Shown one piece after another: positions 8,600 to 16,001 of a stretch of 64,000 nt of DNA. The translations under genes and the position numbers were made by a program. The notes beneath the pieces are model-generated. The model ran no database searches. It was not told the origin of the DNA and saw only the letters and a program-made list of their open reading frames with translations. How positions within the stretch are numbered: the stretch's first letter is position 1; the number at the start of each line of letters is the position of its first letter. This DNA comes from Janthinobacterium sp. FW305-129 (GTDB lineage Bacteria; Pseudomonadota; Gammaproteobacteria; Burkholderiales; Burkholderiaceae_D), in contig NZ_JACYMM010000001.1 in assembly GCF_020858115.1 (NCBI RefSeq), forward strand, positions 124,001-188,000. The letters run 5' to 3'.

Positions 8600-8863
8600 G
8601 CGCCGGCGTTGCGCGCCAGCGCCATGGTGGGTCGTTCCTGAGGGAACAATTGCCCGTTCTGCCACATCCATAGTACACTCGTTCAGAGAGCGGACAGACG
8701 CGCTTTGAGGCGATCCGGCCAGGCGTCCCACGACGCCGCAACGCCGCCATCTTGATGGCGGAGCCGGCGGCAGACGACCGGTGTGCCGTGCCTTAACCCA
8801 GCCTGGAAACTGGCGTCACCAGTGTGGTGCGCCGGGAACCGGGCAACTTGATAATGCTCAATC
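8600..8863 (+). other. Hairpin-rich 5' leader of the Phc-like operon
   Basis: A 264-base gap before the methyltransferase. Several perfect hairpins occur in a row: GGCGTC-CCAC-GACGCC (8722-8737), CCGCCAT-CTTG-ATGGCGG (8744-8761) and CACCA-GTG-TGGTG (8817-8829), with a CCGGG-AA-CCGGG repeat (8833-8844) just before the start. This density of stems suggests a structured mRNA leader or a protein-binding region. It does not match the c-di-GMP-I or cobalamin riboswitch consensus that I know. No clear Shine-Dalgarno sequence precedes the GTG start. Confidence 0.45.
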
Positions 8864-10258
8864 GTGTATTCACAATCGCAGATCGATCCAGTCGTCAGTT
8901 TCCGCAACACCCAGGGTGAGGCGGTGCGCGGCACGATTTTCAACTTGCAGCGCAATTCGCTGGTCATGGAAATCTACAATCCATACTCGATTGTGCAGGT
9001 CAGCGAGGTGCTCAATGACGTGACCGTGCGCATGGGGGCAAAGAACGCCTACGTGGGCAAGGCCGTCGTCATCAGCAGCGTCAACACGGGCCTGACCGCC
9101 ATCGTGTCCGTCACCCTGATCGACGAGTGGCGCGAGCTGAGCGACGTGGTCGTCGTCAAGGGCGCCGTATTGAAAGAATCGAGCGCCTTTGTCGCCGGCT
9201 GGGGCGAGCGCTTCCGCATCCGCCGCGATTACCAGATCGTCGTCAACGAAATGCGCGCCTTCCTGTCGGAAGTGGCGCGCTGGGTCGAGCAGGTCGACTT
9301 GTCCGACTCCTTGCCCAAGGAAAACGGCCGGCTGCGCCCCGACATCTTCGACGAGCTGGCCTTGCCGCTGATGGAGCAAACCCAGCTGTACTTGCGCCAG
9401 CTCGAGGTGGAAGCGTCGCTGGTCGAGGAAGAGCGGGCGCCCGCGCACCGCGCCTTCGCCCAGGCGGCCTTGCACCCGCTGATCCTGCGCGCACCGTTCG
9501 TTTTCCGCACGTTTACCAAGCCGCTCGGCTATGCGGGCGACTATCAGATGGTCAACCAGCTGCTGGACGATCCGCGCCAGGGGCCGAGCACGTATTTTCA
9601 GATCGTCAATGCGGCCTTCCTGCAGGCGGCCGTGGCGACGGCGCACCGCAACCGCATCGATATCCTGACGGAATTCCTGTCGCAGAAGGCGGCCGCGGCG
9701 CGCGCTGCCGGGCGCGTGTACAAAGTGCTCAACGTGGGCTGCGGCCCCGCCATCGAGGTGCAGCGTTTCCTGGAAACGTGCCCCGATGCGCAATGGCTGG
9801 CCTTCGAGCTGGTCGACTTCAGCAGCGAGACGCTGGACTGGACGCGCGCGCGCCTGACCACCATCATGCAGCGCACGGGAAGAGTGGTCGAGATCGATTA
9901 TGTGCACGACTCCGTGCACAACCTGCTCAAGCGCCGCCACGGTTCGGGCGCCACGGGTTTGCCCGGCAGTTTCGACGCCGTGTATTGCGCCGGCCTGTTC
10001 GATTATCTGTCCGACAAGGTGTGCGCGCGCCTGCTGATGCACTTCGCTTCGCGCGTGGGCCCGGGCGGGCGGCTGCTGGTGACGAATGTGCACGCCGATA
10101 ATCCGGGCAAGTTCGGCATGGAGCATTTGCTGGAATGGCATTTGATCTATCGCAATGAAGCGGGCTTGTCGGCCTTGCTGCCCGAACATGCGACGGACCC
10201 GAAAATCTATGTCGACGCCACGGGCGTGAATGTGTTTGCGGAAGTGAGCATTCCTTGA
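8864..10258 (+). CDS. phcB: PhcB-like SAM-dependent methyltransferase with N-terminal PilZ-like domain
   Basis: 464 residues from a GTG start; an in-frame ATG at 8966 is possible but would cut the first domain. Residues ~5-95 form a beta-rich PilZ-like region without the RxxxR motif of c-di-GMP binders. A helical linker follows (~110-270). Residues ~285-460 are a class I methyltransferase: motif I VLNVGCGPAIEVQ, then AFELVDFSSETLDW and YCAGLFDYLSD. It is the first of four coupled genes with the order and domain content of Ralstonia phcBSRQ, where PhcB makes a 3-hydroxy fatty-acid methyl ester signal. By analogy this enzyme would methylate a 3-hydroxy fatty acid; the actual product cannot be read from the sequence. 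Confidence 0.8.
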   Translation: MYSQSQIDPVVSFRNTQGEAVRGTIFNLQRNSLVMEIYNPYSIVQVSEVLNDVTVRMGAKNAYVGKAVVISSVNTGLTAIVSVTLIDEWRELSDVVVVKGAVLKESSAFVAGWGERFRIRRDYQIVVNEMRAFLSEVARWVEQVDLSDSLPKENGRLRPDIFDELALPLMEQTQLYLRQLEVEASLVEEERAPAHRAFAQAALHPLILRAPFVFRTFTKPLGYAGDYQMVNQLLDDPRQGPSTYFQIVNAAFLQAAVATAHRNRIDILTEFLSQKAAAARAAGRVYKVLNVGCGPAIEVQRFLETCPDAQWLAFELVDFSSETLDWTRARLTTIMQRTGRVVEIDYVHDSVHNLLKRRHGSGATGLPGSFDAVYCAGLFDYLSDKVCARLLMHFASRVGPGGRLLVTNVHADNPGKFGMEHLLEWHLIYRNEAGLSALLPEHATDPKIYVDATGVNVFAEVSIP

Positions 10259-11604
10259 TGATGGATACCCCAGGCCTGCACGCCGGCTACACGGCCGTTT
10301 TGCGCGACTTCCGCCTGGAATTCAGCCGCGGCGGGGCCTACACGGGCATCGTGCTGATCCTGCTGGGCATGGGGCTCGATTCGGCCCTGTATCCCGATAA
10401 ACAGTCGGCATTTACCAGCGCCCGCATCCTCGTGTCCGTGCTGATCTTTTGCGTCGTGCTGGCCATGCGCACGCGCTGGGCGCAAGACCGCATCCAGGGG
10501 CTGACGTTTGTGTGGCTGATCCTGCCGCAAATCATGATCGCCTGGATGATCGCCGTGACGGAAGGCGCCACCTCGATCTATTACGTGGGCATGACCCTGG
10601 CCATCTATTCGTCGGGCATCGTGCTGGCCTTCGGCCTGTGGCAAAATATGGTCTTTGGCGCCATTTCCTGCCTGCTGTACGTGGCTGCCTGCGCCTGGCA
10701 TGCGGGCGGCTTCGACTTGCCGGGCACGTTTGTCGTCAATTGCCTGTTCCTCATCATGTCCGCCAGCATCAGCGCCGTGTTTACCTATTTCAATGAGCGC
10801 GCCCGCTTCATGCTGTTCCAGCTGAAGGCGGAAGTGGCGCAAAAGAACACGCAACTGGAAGAAACGAATAAAAGCCTGGCCGATATCAAGGGGCAGATGC
10901 TGCAACAGGAGAAAATGGCTGCCATCGGCACCCTGGCCGCCGGCATGCTGCACGAGGTGAACAACCCCGTGAATTTCTGCATGATGGCCATCGAGGTAGC
11001 CATCGAAGACCCGGCCGCCAAGCAAAGCGCGCTGGTCAGTGAATGCCTGGCCGACGCCAAGCAGGGCATGCTGCGCGTGCAGCACATCGTGTCCGATTTA
11101 AAAACCTTTGCCTACCGCAAGAGCGGCAACCAGCTGGAAACGGGCCACTTCCAGTTCCGCAGTGCGCTCGATGCGGCCATCCGCCTCGTCGGCCACGAAA
11201 CGAAGAACGTCAGCATCAGCCACGACTTGCCGGTCGACACCCTGGTGCGCGGCGACGAGGCGGCCATCGTGGGCGTACTGATCAATTTGCTGGGCAATGC
11301 CGTGCTGTCCATGCGCAAGGGCAATGCGCCGCCGTACGAGATCCGCATCACGGCCCACTGGGACGACAACCGCCTGCGCATCAGCGTGCGCGACAACGGC
11401 CCCGGCATCGCCCCGGAAAACCTGGCGCGCGTGTTCGAACCGTTCTTCACCACGCGCGAAGTGGGGCAGGGCCTGGGCCTGGGCCTGAGCATCAGCTATG
11501 GCGTGATCGAGCGCCACGGCGGCACCCTCTCCGCCGAAAGCGAGCTGGGTGCATGGGCCAGCATGAATTTCGACTTGCAGCGCTCCGACTGGGAGGGCCG
11601 TTAA
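10258..11604 (+). CDS. phcS: PhcS-like membrane sensor histidine kinase
   Basis: 448 residues. The ATG at 10258 shares its A with the upstream stop (TGATG). Six hydrophobic segments fill residues ~28-178 with short loops, as expected for a sensor of a lipophilic signal within the membrane. A short coiled region (~190-220) leads to the H-box GTLAAGMLHEVNNPVNF (His near 232), N-box LINLLGNAVLSM, G1 VRDNGPGIAPENL and FEPFFTTREVGQGLGLGLSI. By analogy with PhcS it autophosphorylates in response to the methyl-ester signal and passes phosphate to the following receiver proteins. Its stop overlaps the next start (TAATG). Confidence 0.85.
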   Translation: MMDTPGLHAGYTAVLRDFRLEFSRGGAYTGIVLILLGMGLDSALYPDKQSAFTSARILVSVLIFCVVLAMRTRWAQDRIQGLTFVWLILPQIMIAWMIAVTEGATSIYYVGMTLAIYSSGIVLAFGLWQNMVFGAISCLLYVAACAWHAGGFDLPGTFVVNCLFLIMSASISAVFTYFNERARFMLFQLKAEVAQKNTQLEETNKSLADIKGQMLQQEKMAAIGTLAAGMLHEVNNPVNFCMMAIEVAIEDPAAKQSALVSECLADAKQGMLRVQHIVSDLKTFAYRKSGNQLETGHFQFRSALDAAIRLVGHETKNVSISHDLPVDTLVRGDEAAIVGVLINLLGNAVLSMRKGNAPPYEIRITAHWDDNRLRISVRDNGPGIAPENLARVFEPFFTTREVGQGLGLGLSISYGVIERHGGTLSAESELGAWASMNFDLQRSDWEGR

Positions 11605-12701
11605 TGGACAGCGATAGCCGCGCCAGCGTGCTGTACGTGGACGATGAAGCGCTCGCCTGCAAGTATTTCGAGCGCGCCGTCGGCCAGCGCTACCGCGTGC
11701 TGACGGCGCAAAGCGTCGATGCGGCGCTGGCCTTGCTGAAAGATGAGGCCGCCAACATCGACGTGCTCGTCACCGATTACCGCATGCCGGACCGCCTGGG
11801 CAGCGAGTTGCTGCAGGAAGTGGCGCAGCGCTATCCGCACATCGTCTGCATGCTGGTCACCGCGTATGCGGACAAGGACGTGCTGCTGGAACTGATCAAC
11901 GGCGGCACCTTGTTCCGCCTGCTGGAAAAGCCGCTCGACCTGGCCGCCATGCAAACGGCGCTGCAACTGGCCGTGCAGACGGGGCGCGAGCGCGCCGCCC
12001 GCCGCCAGGGCCTGGTGGCGATGGAGGAATCGCTGGCCTTCCTCGCGCATGAATTGAATACGCCGCTGGCGGCCATCGCCAATTTCGCGCGCGGCATCGA
12101 ACGGCGCGCGCAGGCGGATGCCGCCCCGCAGGCCGAGATCGGCGAAGCGGCCGCCTTGATGCACGACAATGCGCGCTATTGTTTGTCGGTGCTGGCCAGC
12201 TTTGTCGACACGGTGCGCCTGGCCAGCGCCGGGCCCGGCATGCAGGGCGGACGCCGCGCCGGCAGCGCGCGCCAGCTGCTGGCCGCCTTGCTCGACAGCT
12301 ATCCCCTGAGCACGGCCCAGCGCGCCGCCATCACGGTCGAGCAGGGCGAGGATTTTGCCATTGCCGAATCGCCCAATTGCGTGGCGCTGATACTGTCGTC
12401 CGTGCTGGGCAATGCCTTGCGCTCGGCCGGCGAGCAAGCCCATCCGGCTATCGGCATCCGCATCGATGCGGGCCGCATCACGGTGCGCGACAACGGCGCC
12501 GGCATCGCCCCCGAGATTGTCCAACAGCTGTTGATCGACCCCGTGAGTGCCAGCGGCAGCGAAGGCAAGGGCTGGGGCATGGTGTTTTGCCACCGCATGA
12601 TGCAGTCGTTCGGCGGCAACCTCGATATCGCCACCGAGTTTGGCAGTGCCACCACGGTCACCCTGAATTTTCCAGTACATATAAGGAACGAGCATGATTG
12701 A
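11604..12701 (+). CDS. phcR: PhcR-like response regulator with C-terminal histidine-kinase domain
   Basis: 365 residues. The order is reversed relative to common hybrid kinases: a receiver domain first (VLYVDDEALACKYF, phosphoacceptor Asp in VLVTDYRMPD, Lys in LLEKPLD), then a kinase module (MEESLAFLAHELNTPLAAIANFARGI with the His, N-box-like SSVLGNALRS, G1 VRDNGAGIAPEI, GWGMVFCHRM). This layout is the hallmark of Ralstonia PhcR. It starts on the overlapped TAATG and ends eight bases inside the next gene. No DNA-binding domain is present, so output must pass through phosphotransfer or another regulator such as a distant PhcA-type LysR protein. Confidence 0.82.
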   Translation: MDSDSRASVLYVDDEALACKYFERAVGQRYRVLTAQSVDAALALLKDEAANIDVLVTDYRMPDRLGSELLQEVAQRYPHIVCMLVTAYADKDVLLELINGGTLFRLLEKPLDLAAMQTALQLAVQTGRERAARRQGLVAMEESLAFLAHELNTPLAAIANFARGIERRAQADAAPQAEIGEAAALMHDNARYCLSVLASFVDTVRLASAGPGMQGGRRAGSARQLLAALLDSYPLSTAQRAAITVEQGEDFAIAESPNCVALILSSVLGNALRSAGEQAHPAIGIRIDAGRITVRDNGAGIAPEIVQQLLIDPVSASGSEGKGWGMVFCHRMMQSFGGNLDIATEFGSATTVTLNFPVHIRNEHD

Positions 12702-13707
12702 CGCCAATCTGCGTTTGCCGGCTCAGCTTGAGCCGGCACAAGGCTTGCCGACGATACTCTATGTCGATGACGAGGCCAACGCCCTCAAATATTTTCAGCG
12801 CGCTATCGCGCCGCTGGCCAACGTGCTGACGGCCACCTCCGTCGAGGAAGGCAAGCGCATCCTTGACGAGCAGGCTGACCGCATCGCCGTGCTGGTGTCG
12901 GACCAGCGCATGCCTGGCGCCTACGGCAACGAGCTGCTGTCGTATTGCTGGGACCGCCATCCGCACATCGTGCGCATACTGACCACCGCGTATTCCGAAC
13001 TCGAGCACACGGTGGAAGCCGTCAACCAGGGGCAGATCCACCGCTACATCCAGAAGCCGTGGGATATCGCGGCCCTGCGCATGGAACTCAAGCAGGCGCT
13101 GGAACTGGCGCGCTTGCGCAATGAACACGCGCAATTGCTGCGCGAAAAGCTGATGGTGCGCCAGCGGCAAGCCGTCGCCAACCGCATCGGCACCCTGTAC
13201 GCGCTGTGCGCCAGCCTGGCCGGTCCGGAACAGCAGCTGCCCGTGGAAGCGTATCTGTCGGCGGCCCTGACGGCCGGCGTCACGCCGCCCGAGCCGGACT
13301 GGCTGCTGATGGATTATGCCGACCTGGTCAGTTCGGAAGCCTTCCGCGGCACGGCCTTTGCCGCCGCCGTGCGCCAGCAGCTCGACACGCTCGAGCGCGA
13401 GCATCCGGGGCGCGGCGTGGAGCAGGCGATCGACATGCTGCTGCCCGTGTTTGGCGCGGCGCTGCAAAACCAGGGCGGCACGGCGCTGTTCCTCGATGGA
13501 CGCCTGCTGACGGAATTCCTGGAAACACCGACCACCACGCCCGTCTCGTCCATCCACGCTTTCTGGCTGGCCAGCCTGCTGTGGCTGGCGCGGCGCGGCT
13601 GGTCCTTGCAGCTGAGCAAGACGGAACTGGGCCTGCAGGGCAAGGTGGTGCAGGCCGAACCGGCGCTCACGCCCGACCACCTGGCGGCCTGGATCGAGCA
13701 GTTCTAA
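12694..13707 (+). CDS. phcQ: PhcQ-like response regulator
   Basis: 337 residues. An N-terminal receiver (~20-140) has TILYVDDEANALKYFQRAI, the phosphoacceptor Asp in VLVSDQRMPGAYG, TTAYSE and the conserved Lys in YIQKPWD. A helical linker rich in Arg, Leu and Glu follows (~130-175), then a ~160-residue C-terminal part with no known output domain. The receiver is clearly related to that of the PhcR-like protein (both have YVDDEA..KYF), suggesting they arose by duplication. It overlaps the upstream gene by eight bases, so the four genes are one translationally linked operon. In Ralstonia PhcQ is a main regulator of quorum-dependent genes; the same is inferred here. Confidence 0.8.
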   Translation: MIDANLRLPAQLEPAQGLPTILYVDDEANALKYFQRAIAPLANVLTATSVEEGKRILDEQADRIAVLVSDQRMPGAYGNELLSYCWDRHPHIVRILTTAYSELEHTVEAVNQGQIHRYIQKPWDIAALRMELKQALELARLRNEHAQLLREKLMVRQRQAVANRIGTLYALCASLAGPEQQLPVEAYLSAALTAGVTPPEPDWLLMDYADLVSSEAFRGTAFAAAVRQQLDTLEREHPGRGVEQAIDMLLPVFGAALQNQGGTALFLDGRLLTEFLETPTTTPVSSIHAFWLASLLWLARRGWSLQLSKTELGLQGKVVQAEPALTPDHLAAWIEQF

Positions 13708-13718
13708 GCTGGCGTCGC

Positions 13719-14126
13719 CTATTTGGTTTCTGGTTCCCATACGTAAGCGACGGTGGCCCATTGCTGCACTGGCTGGCCGTTCTGTTGCGCTGGCGTGAAA
13801 CGGCAAATGCTGAGGGCCGCGCGCGCCGCTTCGTCCAGTTGGGGGTGGCCGCTACTACGTTCCAGCTGCGATTCCAGCACCGCACCATCGGTGTCGATCA
13901 GCAAGGCCAGAAAAGTCGTGCCTTGCGCCACCTCTGGCAGCGTAGCCGGTGGGTATTTCGCCTTGCTGCAGTTGCGCATATCTACCACGGCCGCTTTGAC
14001 AAGACCCAAGGCGTCAGCGGTAACGGGCGGGGCCGTGGCGGGCGCAGCATGGGTATGGGTGGTGCCGGCGCAGGCCGCGAGCACGAGAGGTGCCAGTAGG
14101 CGGCCGCTTAGGGTGAGAGGTTTCAA
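13719..14126 (-). CDS. Lipoprotein with TonB-type C-terminal domain
   Basis: 135 residues from a TTG start at 14126, chosen because AGGAG (14132-14136) sits five bases before it and because it gives a lipoprotein signal with lipobox LAAC. The C-terminal ~85 residues look like a TonB C-terminal domain: FLALLIDTDGAVLESQLERS, ALSICRFTPAQQNGQPV, ATVAYVW. It lacks the N-terminal membrane anchor and long proline spacer of true TonB, so it is a TonB-like envelope protein of unknown partner rather than an energy transducer. It lies just after the terminator of the SRPBCC gene and is convergent with phcQ. Confidence 0.75.
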   Translation of the reverse strand: MKPLTLSGRLLAPLVLAACAGTTHTHAAPATAPPVTADALGLVKAAVVDMRNCSKAKYPPATLPEVAQGTTFLALLIDTDGAVLESQLERSSGHPQLDEAARAALSICRFTPAQQNGQPVQQWATVAYVWEPETK

Positions 14127-14150
14127 GGGGACTCCTACAATGAAATTGCA

Positions 14151-14178
14151 AAAAAAACAGGGCCGCGCGGGCCCTGTT
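14151..14178 (-). terminator. Intrinsic terminator of the SRPBCC gene
   Basis: On the minus strand a perfect 9-bp stem AACAGGGCC / GGCCCTGTT with a 5-base loop (14156-14178) is followed by a run of seven T (14157-14151). It sits 20 bases beyond the stop of the gene at 14199-14726 and just upstream of the next gene's ribosome-binding site. Confidence 0.88.
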
Positions 14179-14198
14179 TCCATTTGCTGCGGGCAGGC

Positions 14199-14726
14199 TT
14201 AGCGCTCCGACGCCGCCTTCAGGTTGTTCAAGCCCTTTTCAAAATCCTTGCCGATCATCCTGTCCATGCTGACGAACACCGTCATGACCTTGCTGACGTA
14301 AGGGCTGGGGCCCGTCATGGTCCAGTTCACCTTGGTGCCGTCGCCCTCGGGTGTCATGGTAAACGTGGTGGTGTTGTGGCTTTCGAACGGTTTCAGGAAG
14401 TCCAGCTTGATGACGGTGCGCTCGGGCTGGGCCGCTTCCGTGATTTCCATGCGGCCGGCGCCCACCTTGTCGTTGCCTTGCCACGCATATTGCGCGCCCA
14501 GGCCATTGGCCGGTCCCGTAAACGTGCGGCGCATGGCGGGATCGAGCTTTTCCCACGGGGACCAGGCGGCCCAGTAATGGAAGTCCGTGATCAGGGCGGC
14601 GATTTTATCGGGCGGGGCCTTGATGGTGATTTCGCGCTGGACACTGAAAGTGTCGGGCTTGGTGGTGGCATAGCCGAGGATGGCGGCGACGACGACAACG
14701 ATCAGCAGCAGGGTTTTTTTGATCAT
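14199..14726 (-). CDS. SRPBCC (polyketide cyclase/AHSA1-like) family protein
   Basis: 175 residues with a single N-terminal membrane segment (MIKKTLLLIVVVVAAILGYA), so probably anchored in the inner membrane with the domain in the periplasm. The rest has the helix-grip START/Bet v1-like fold of the SRPBCC superfamily: VQREITIKAPPDKIAALITD, YWAAWSPWEKLDP, TEAAQPERTVIKLDFLKP, TTTFTMTPEGDGTKVNWTM. Such domains bind hydrophobic ligands; the ligand is unknown. GGAG precedes the ATG at the right distance. Transcribed alone and closed by a strong terminator. Confidence 0.85.
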   Translation of the reverse strand: MIKKTLLLIVVVVAAILGYATTKPDTFSVQREITIKAPPDKIAALITDFHYWAAWSPWEKLDPAMRRTFTGPANGLGAQYAWQGNDKVGAGRMEITEAAQPERTVIKLDFLKPFESHNTTTFTMTPEGDGTKVNWTMTGPSPYVSKVMTVFVSMDRMIGKDFEKGLNNLKAASER

Positions 14727-14921
14727 ATGCTCTCCAAATCTTGAATGGTCGATGCGAACGAATCAAGGCAATCTTAGCAGATATGAATGGCCGTGCGCTG
14801 CTAGTTGGCCTTTATTTGCGCCAGCGCGCCGCCGGGCCGCCCGCACGACAGGGTTGTGCCGGTTTGTGGCGGGAGCCGGCGTCCGCTAGAATGCTGGCCT
14901 GCAAAGTTTTCAGAGGGAAAT

Positions 14922-15707
14922 ATGATTCATCGATCGATCGCCAGGCTGACCCTGGCGTGCGGCGTGCTGGCGTCCGCCTTTGCCGCGAACCTGGCGCATG
15001 CCGATGCCTGTCCTGCCCATTACGTCGATGGCCGCAAGCCGGAAATCACCAACCCCAAGCTGGACGTGGCAACCAAAGAGCTGTGCTACAACGTGTTTGG
15101 CGTGATGCATTCGGGGATTACGCGCACGCCGCTGTGGTCGGCCGAGCACTTGACGGCGAACAACCTGGAAGCGGCGCAGGACTTGTCGCGCGAAAACTCC
15201 TTCCATGCCGAACGCAAGCTGCCCGCCGCCCAGCGCGCGGAGCTGGCCGATTATGCGCGCAGCGGCTTCGACCGTGGCCACATGGCGCCGAACGGTGACA
15301 TGCCGGACCGCCAGAGCCAGCGCGACAGCTTTACCCTGGCCAATATGGTGCCGCAAGACTCACGCAACAACCGCTATGTGTGGGCCGGCATCGAGGGCGC
15401 CGTGCGCAAGATGGCGAAGAAGGAGGGCGACCTGTACGTGATCACGGGACCGGCGTTCATTGGCGGCAACCTGCGCAAGGTGGGAAGAGTCATCGTGCCC
15501 AGCCACCTGTACAAGGCCGTGTACAGCCCGCGCCAGCGCGCCGGCGCCGCCTACTTCATCGAAAACGTCGATACCAAGGCGTATGAAGTGCTGAGCATTG
15601 CGCAACTGGAAGACAGGATAGGCATCGATCTGTTACCGTCGCTGACGCGGCAGCAGAAACTGCGCATGCTGAGTTTGCCCAAGATCAATAGCAAGTCCAA
15701 GAAATAA
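14922..15707 (+). CDS. Secreted DNA/RNA non-specific endonuclease
   Basis: 261 residues. The ATG at 14922 is preceded by GAGGGAA. A signal peptide (MIHRSIARLTLACGVLASAF up to AHA) shows export. The nuclease domain carries the DRGH motif of the Serratia-nuclease family (FDRGHMAPNGDM, with catalytic His), the downstream Asn-rich metal site SFTLANMVPQDSRNNRYVWAGIE, and DLYVITGPAF. It cleaves DNA and RNA using one metal ion, probably in the periplasm or outside the cell for nutrient or phosphate recovery or eDNA turnover. Two cysteines near the N terminus may form a disulfide. Confidence 0.92.
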   Translation: MIHRSIARLTLACGVLASAFAANLAHADACPAHYVDGRKPEITNPKLDVATKELCYNVFGVMHSGITRTPLWSAEHLTANNLEAAQDLSRENSFHAERKLPAAQRAELADYARSGFDRGHMAPNGDMPDRQSQRDSFTLANMVPQDSRNNRYVWAGIEGAVRKMAKKEGDLYVITGPAFIGGNLRKVGRVIVPSHLYKAVYSPRQRAGAAYFIENVDTKAYEVLSIAQLEDRIGIDLLPSLTRQQKLRMLSLPKINSKSKK

Positions 15708-15731
15708 CAAGACCGTCGAAAAGGAAATCCC

Positions 15732-15986
15732 ATGTGCGCAAAGAAATTCGTCCCGTATGCCAATGAAAGCGATGTGCTGGAAATCGGCAATCTGAGCATC
15801 GAAAACCGGGTCGACCGCATCAGCCTCAGCGGCGACATCGACCTGACCCTGGACAAGCCGGGCCTGGCCCTGGCCAAGCAGCTGCAAAAACTGCTGGCCG
15901 ACGTGGTGGCCCAGCTGGAAAAGCAGGAATTGCCCGACCAGCTGCCGCCGCCCGAGGTGACGTCGGTGGCCAATCCCTTCGAGTGA
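15732..15986 (+). CDS. Small conserved hypothetical protein, 84 aa
   Basis: An acidic soluble protein that I do not recognise. AAGGAAA lies seven bases before the ATG. It has no signal peptide or membrane segment. A predicted beta stretch (EIGNLSIENRVDRISLSGDI) is followed by a long amphipathic helix (PGLALAKQLQKLLADVVAQL) and a proline-rich tail. It lies 24 bases after the nuclease gene on the same strand, so the two are probably co-transcribed. Whether it is a nuclease inhibitor is an open question; nothing specific shows it. Confidence 0.75.
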   Translation: MCAKKFVPYANESDVLEIGNLSIENRVDRISLSGDIDLTLDKPGLALAKQLQKLLADVVAQLEKQELPDQLPPPEVTSVANPFE

Positions 15987-16001
15987 CTCTGGCGGGGACG
16001 G

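Noticed and set aside
8700-8863. c-di-GMP (GEMM) or cobalamin riboswitch before the Phc-like operon
   Set aside because: The conserved cores of these riboswitches could not be found; only generic hairpins are visible.
8864-13707. Alpha-hydroxyketone (CqsA/LqsA/JqsA) quorum-sensing locus
   Set aside because: No PLP-dependent acyl-CoA condensing enzyme is present; the first gene is a SAM methyltransferase and the receiver-kinase hybrid matches the Phc type.
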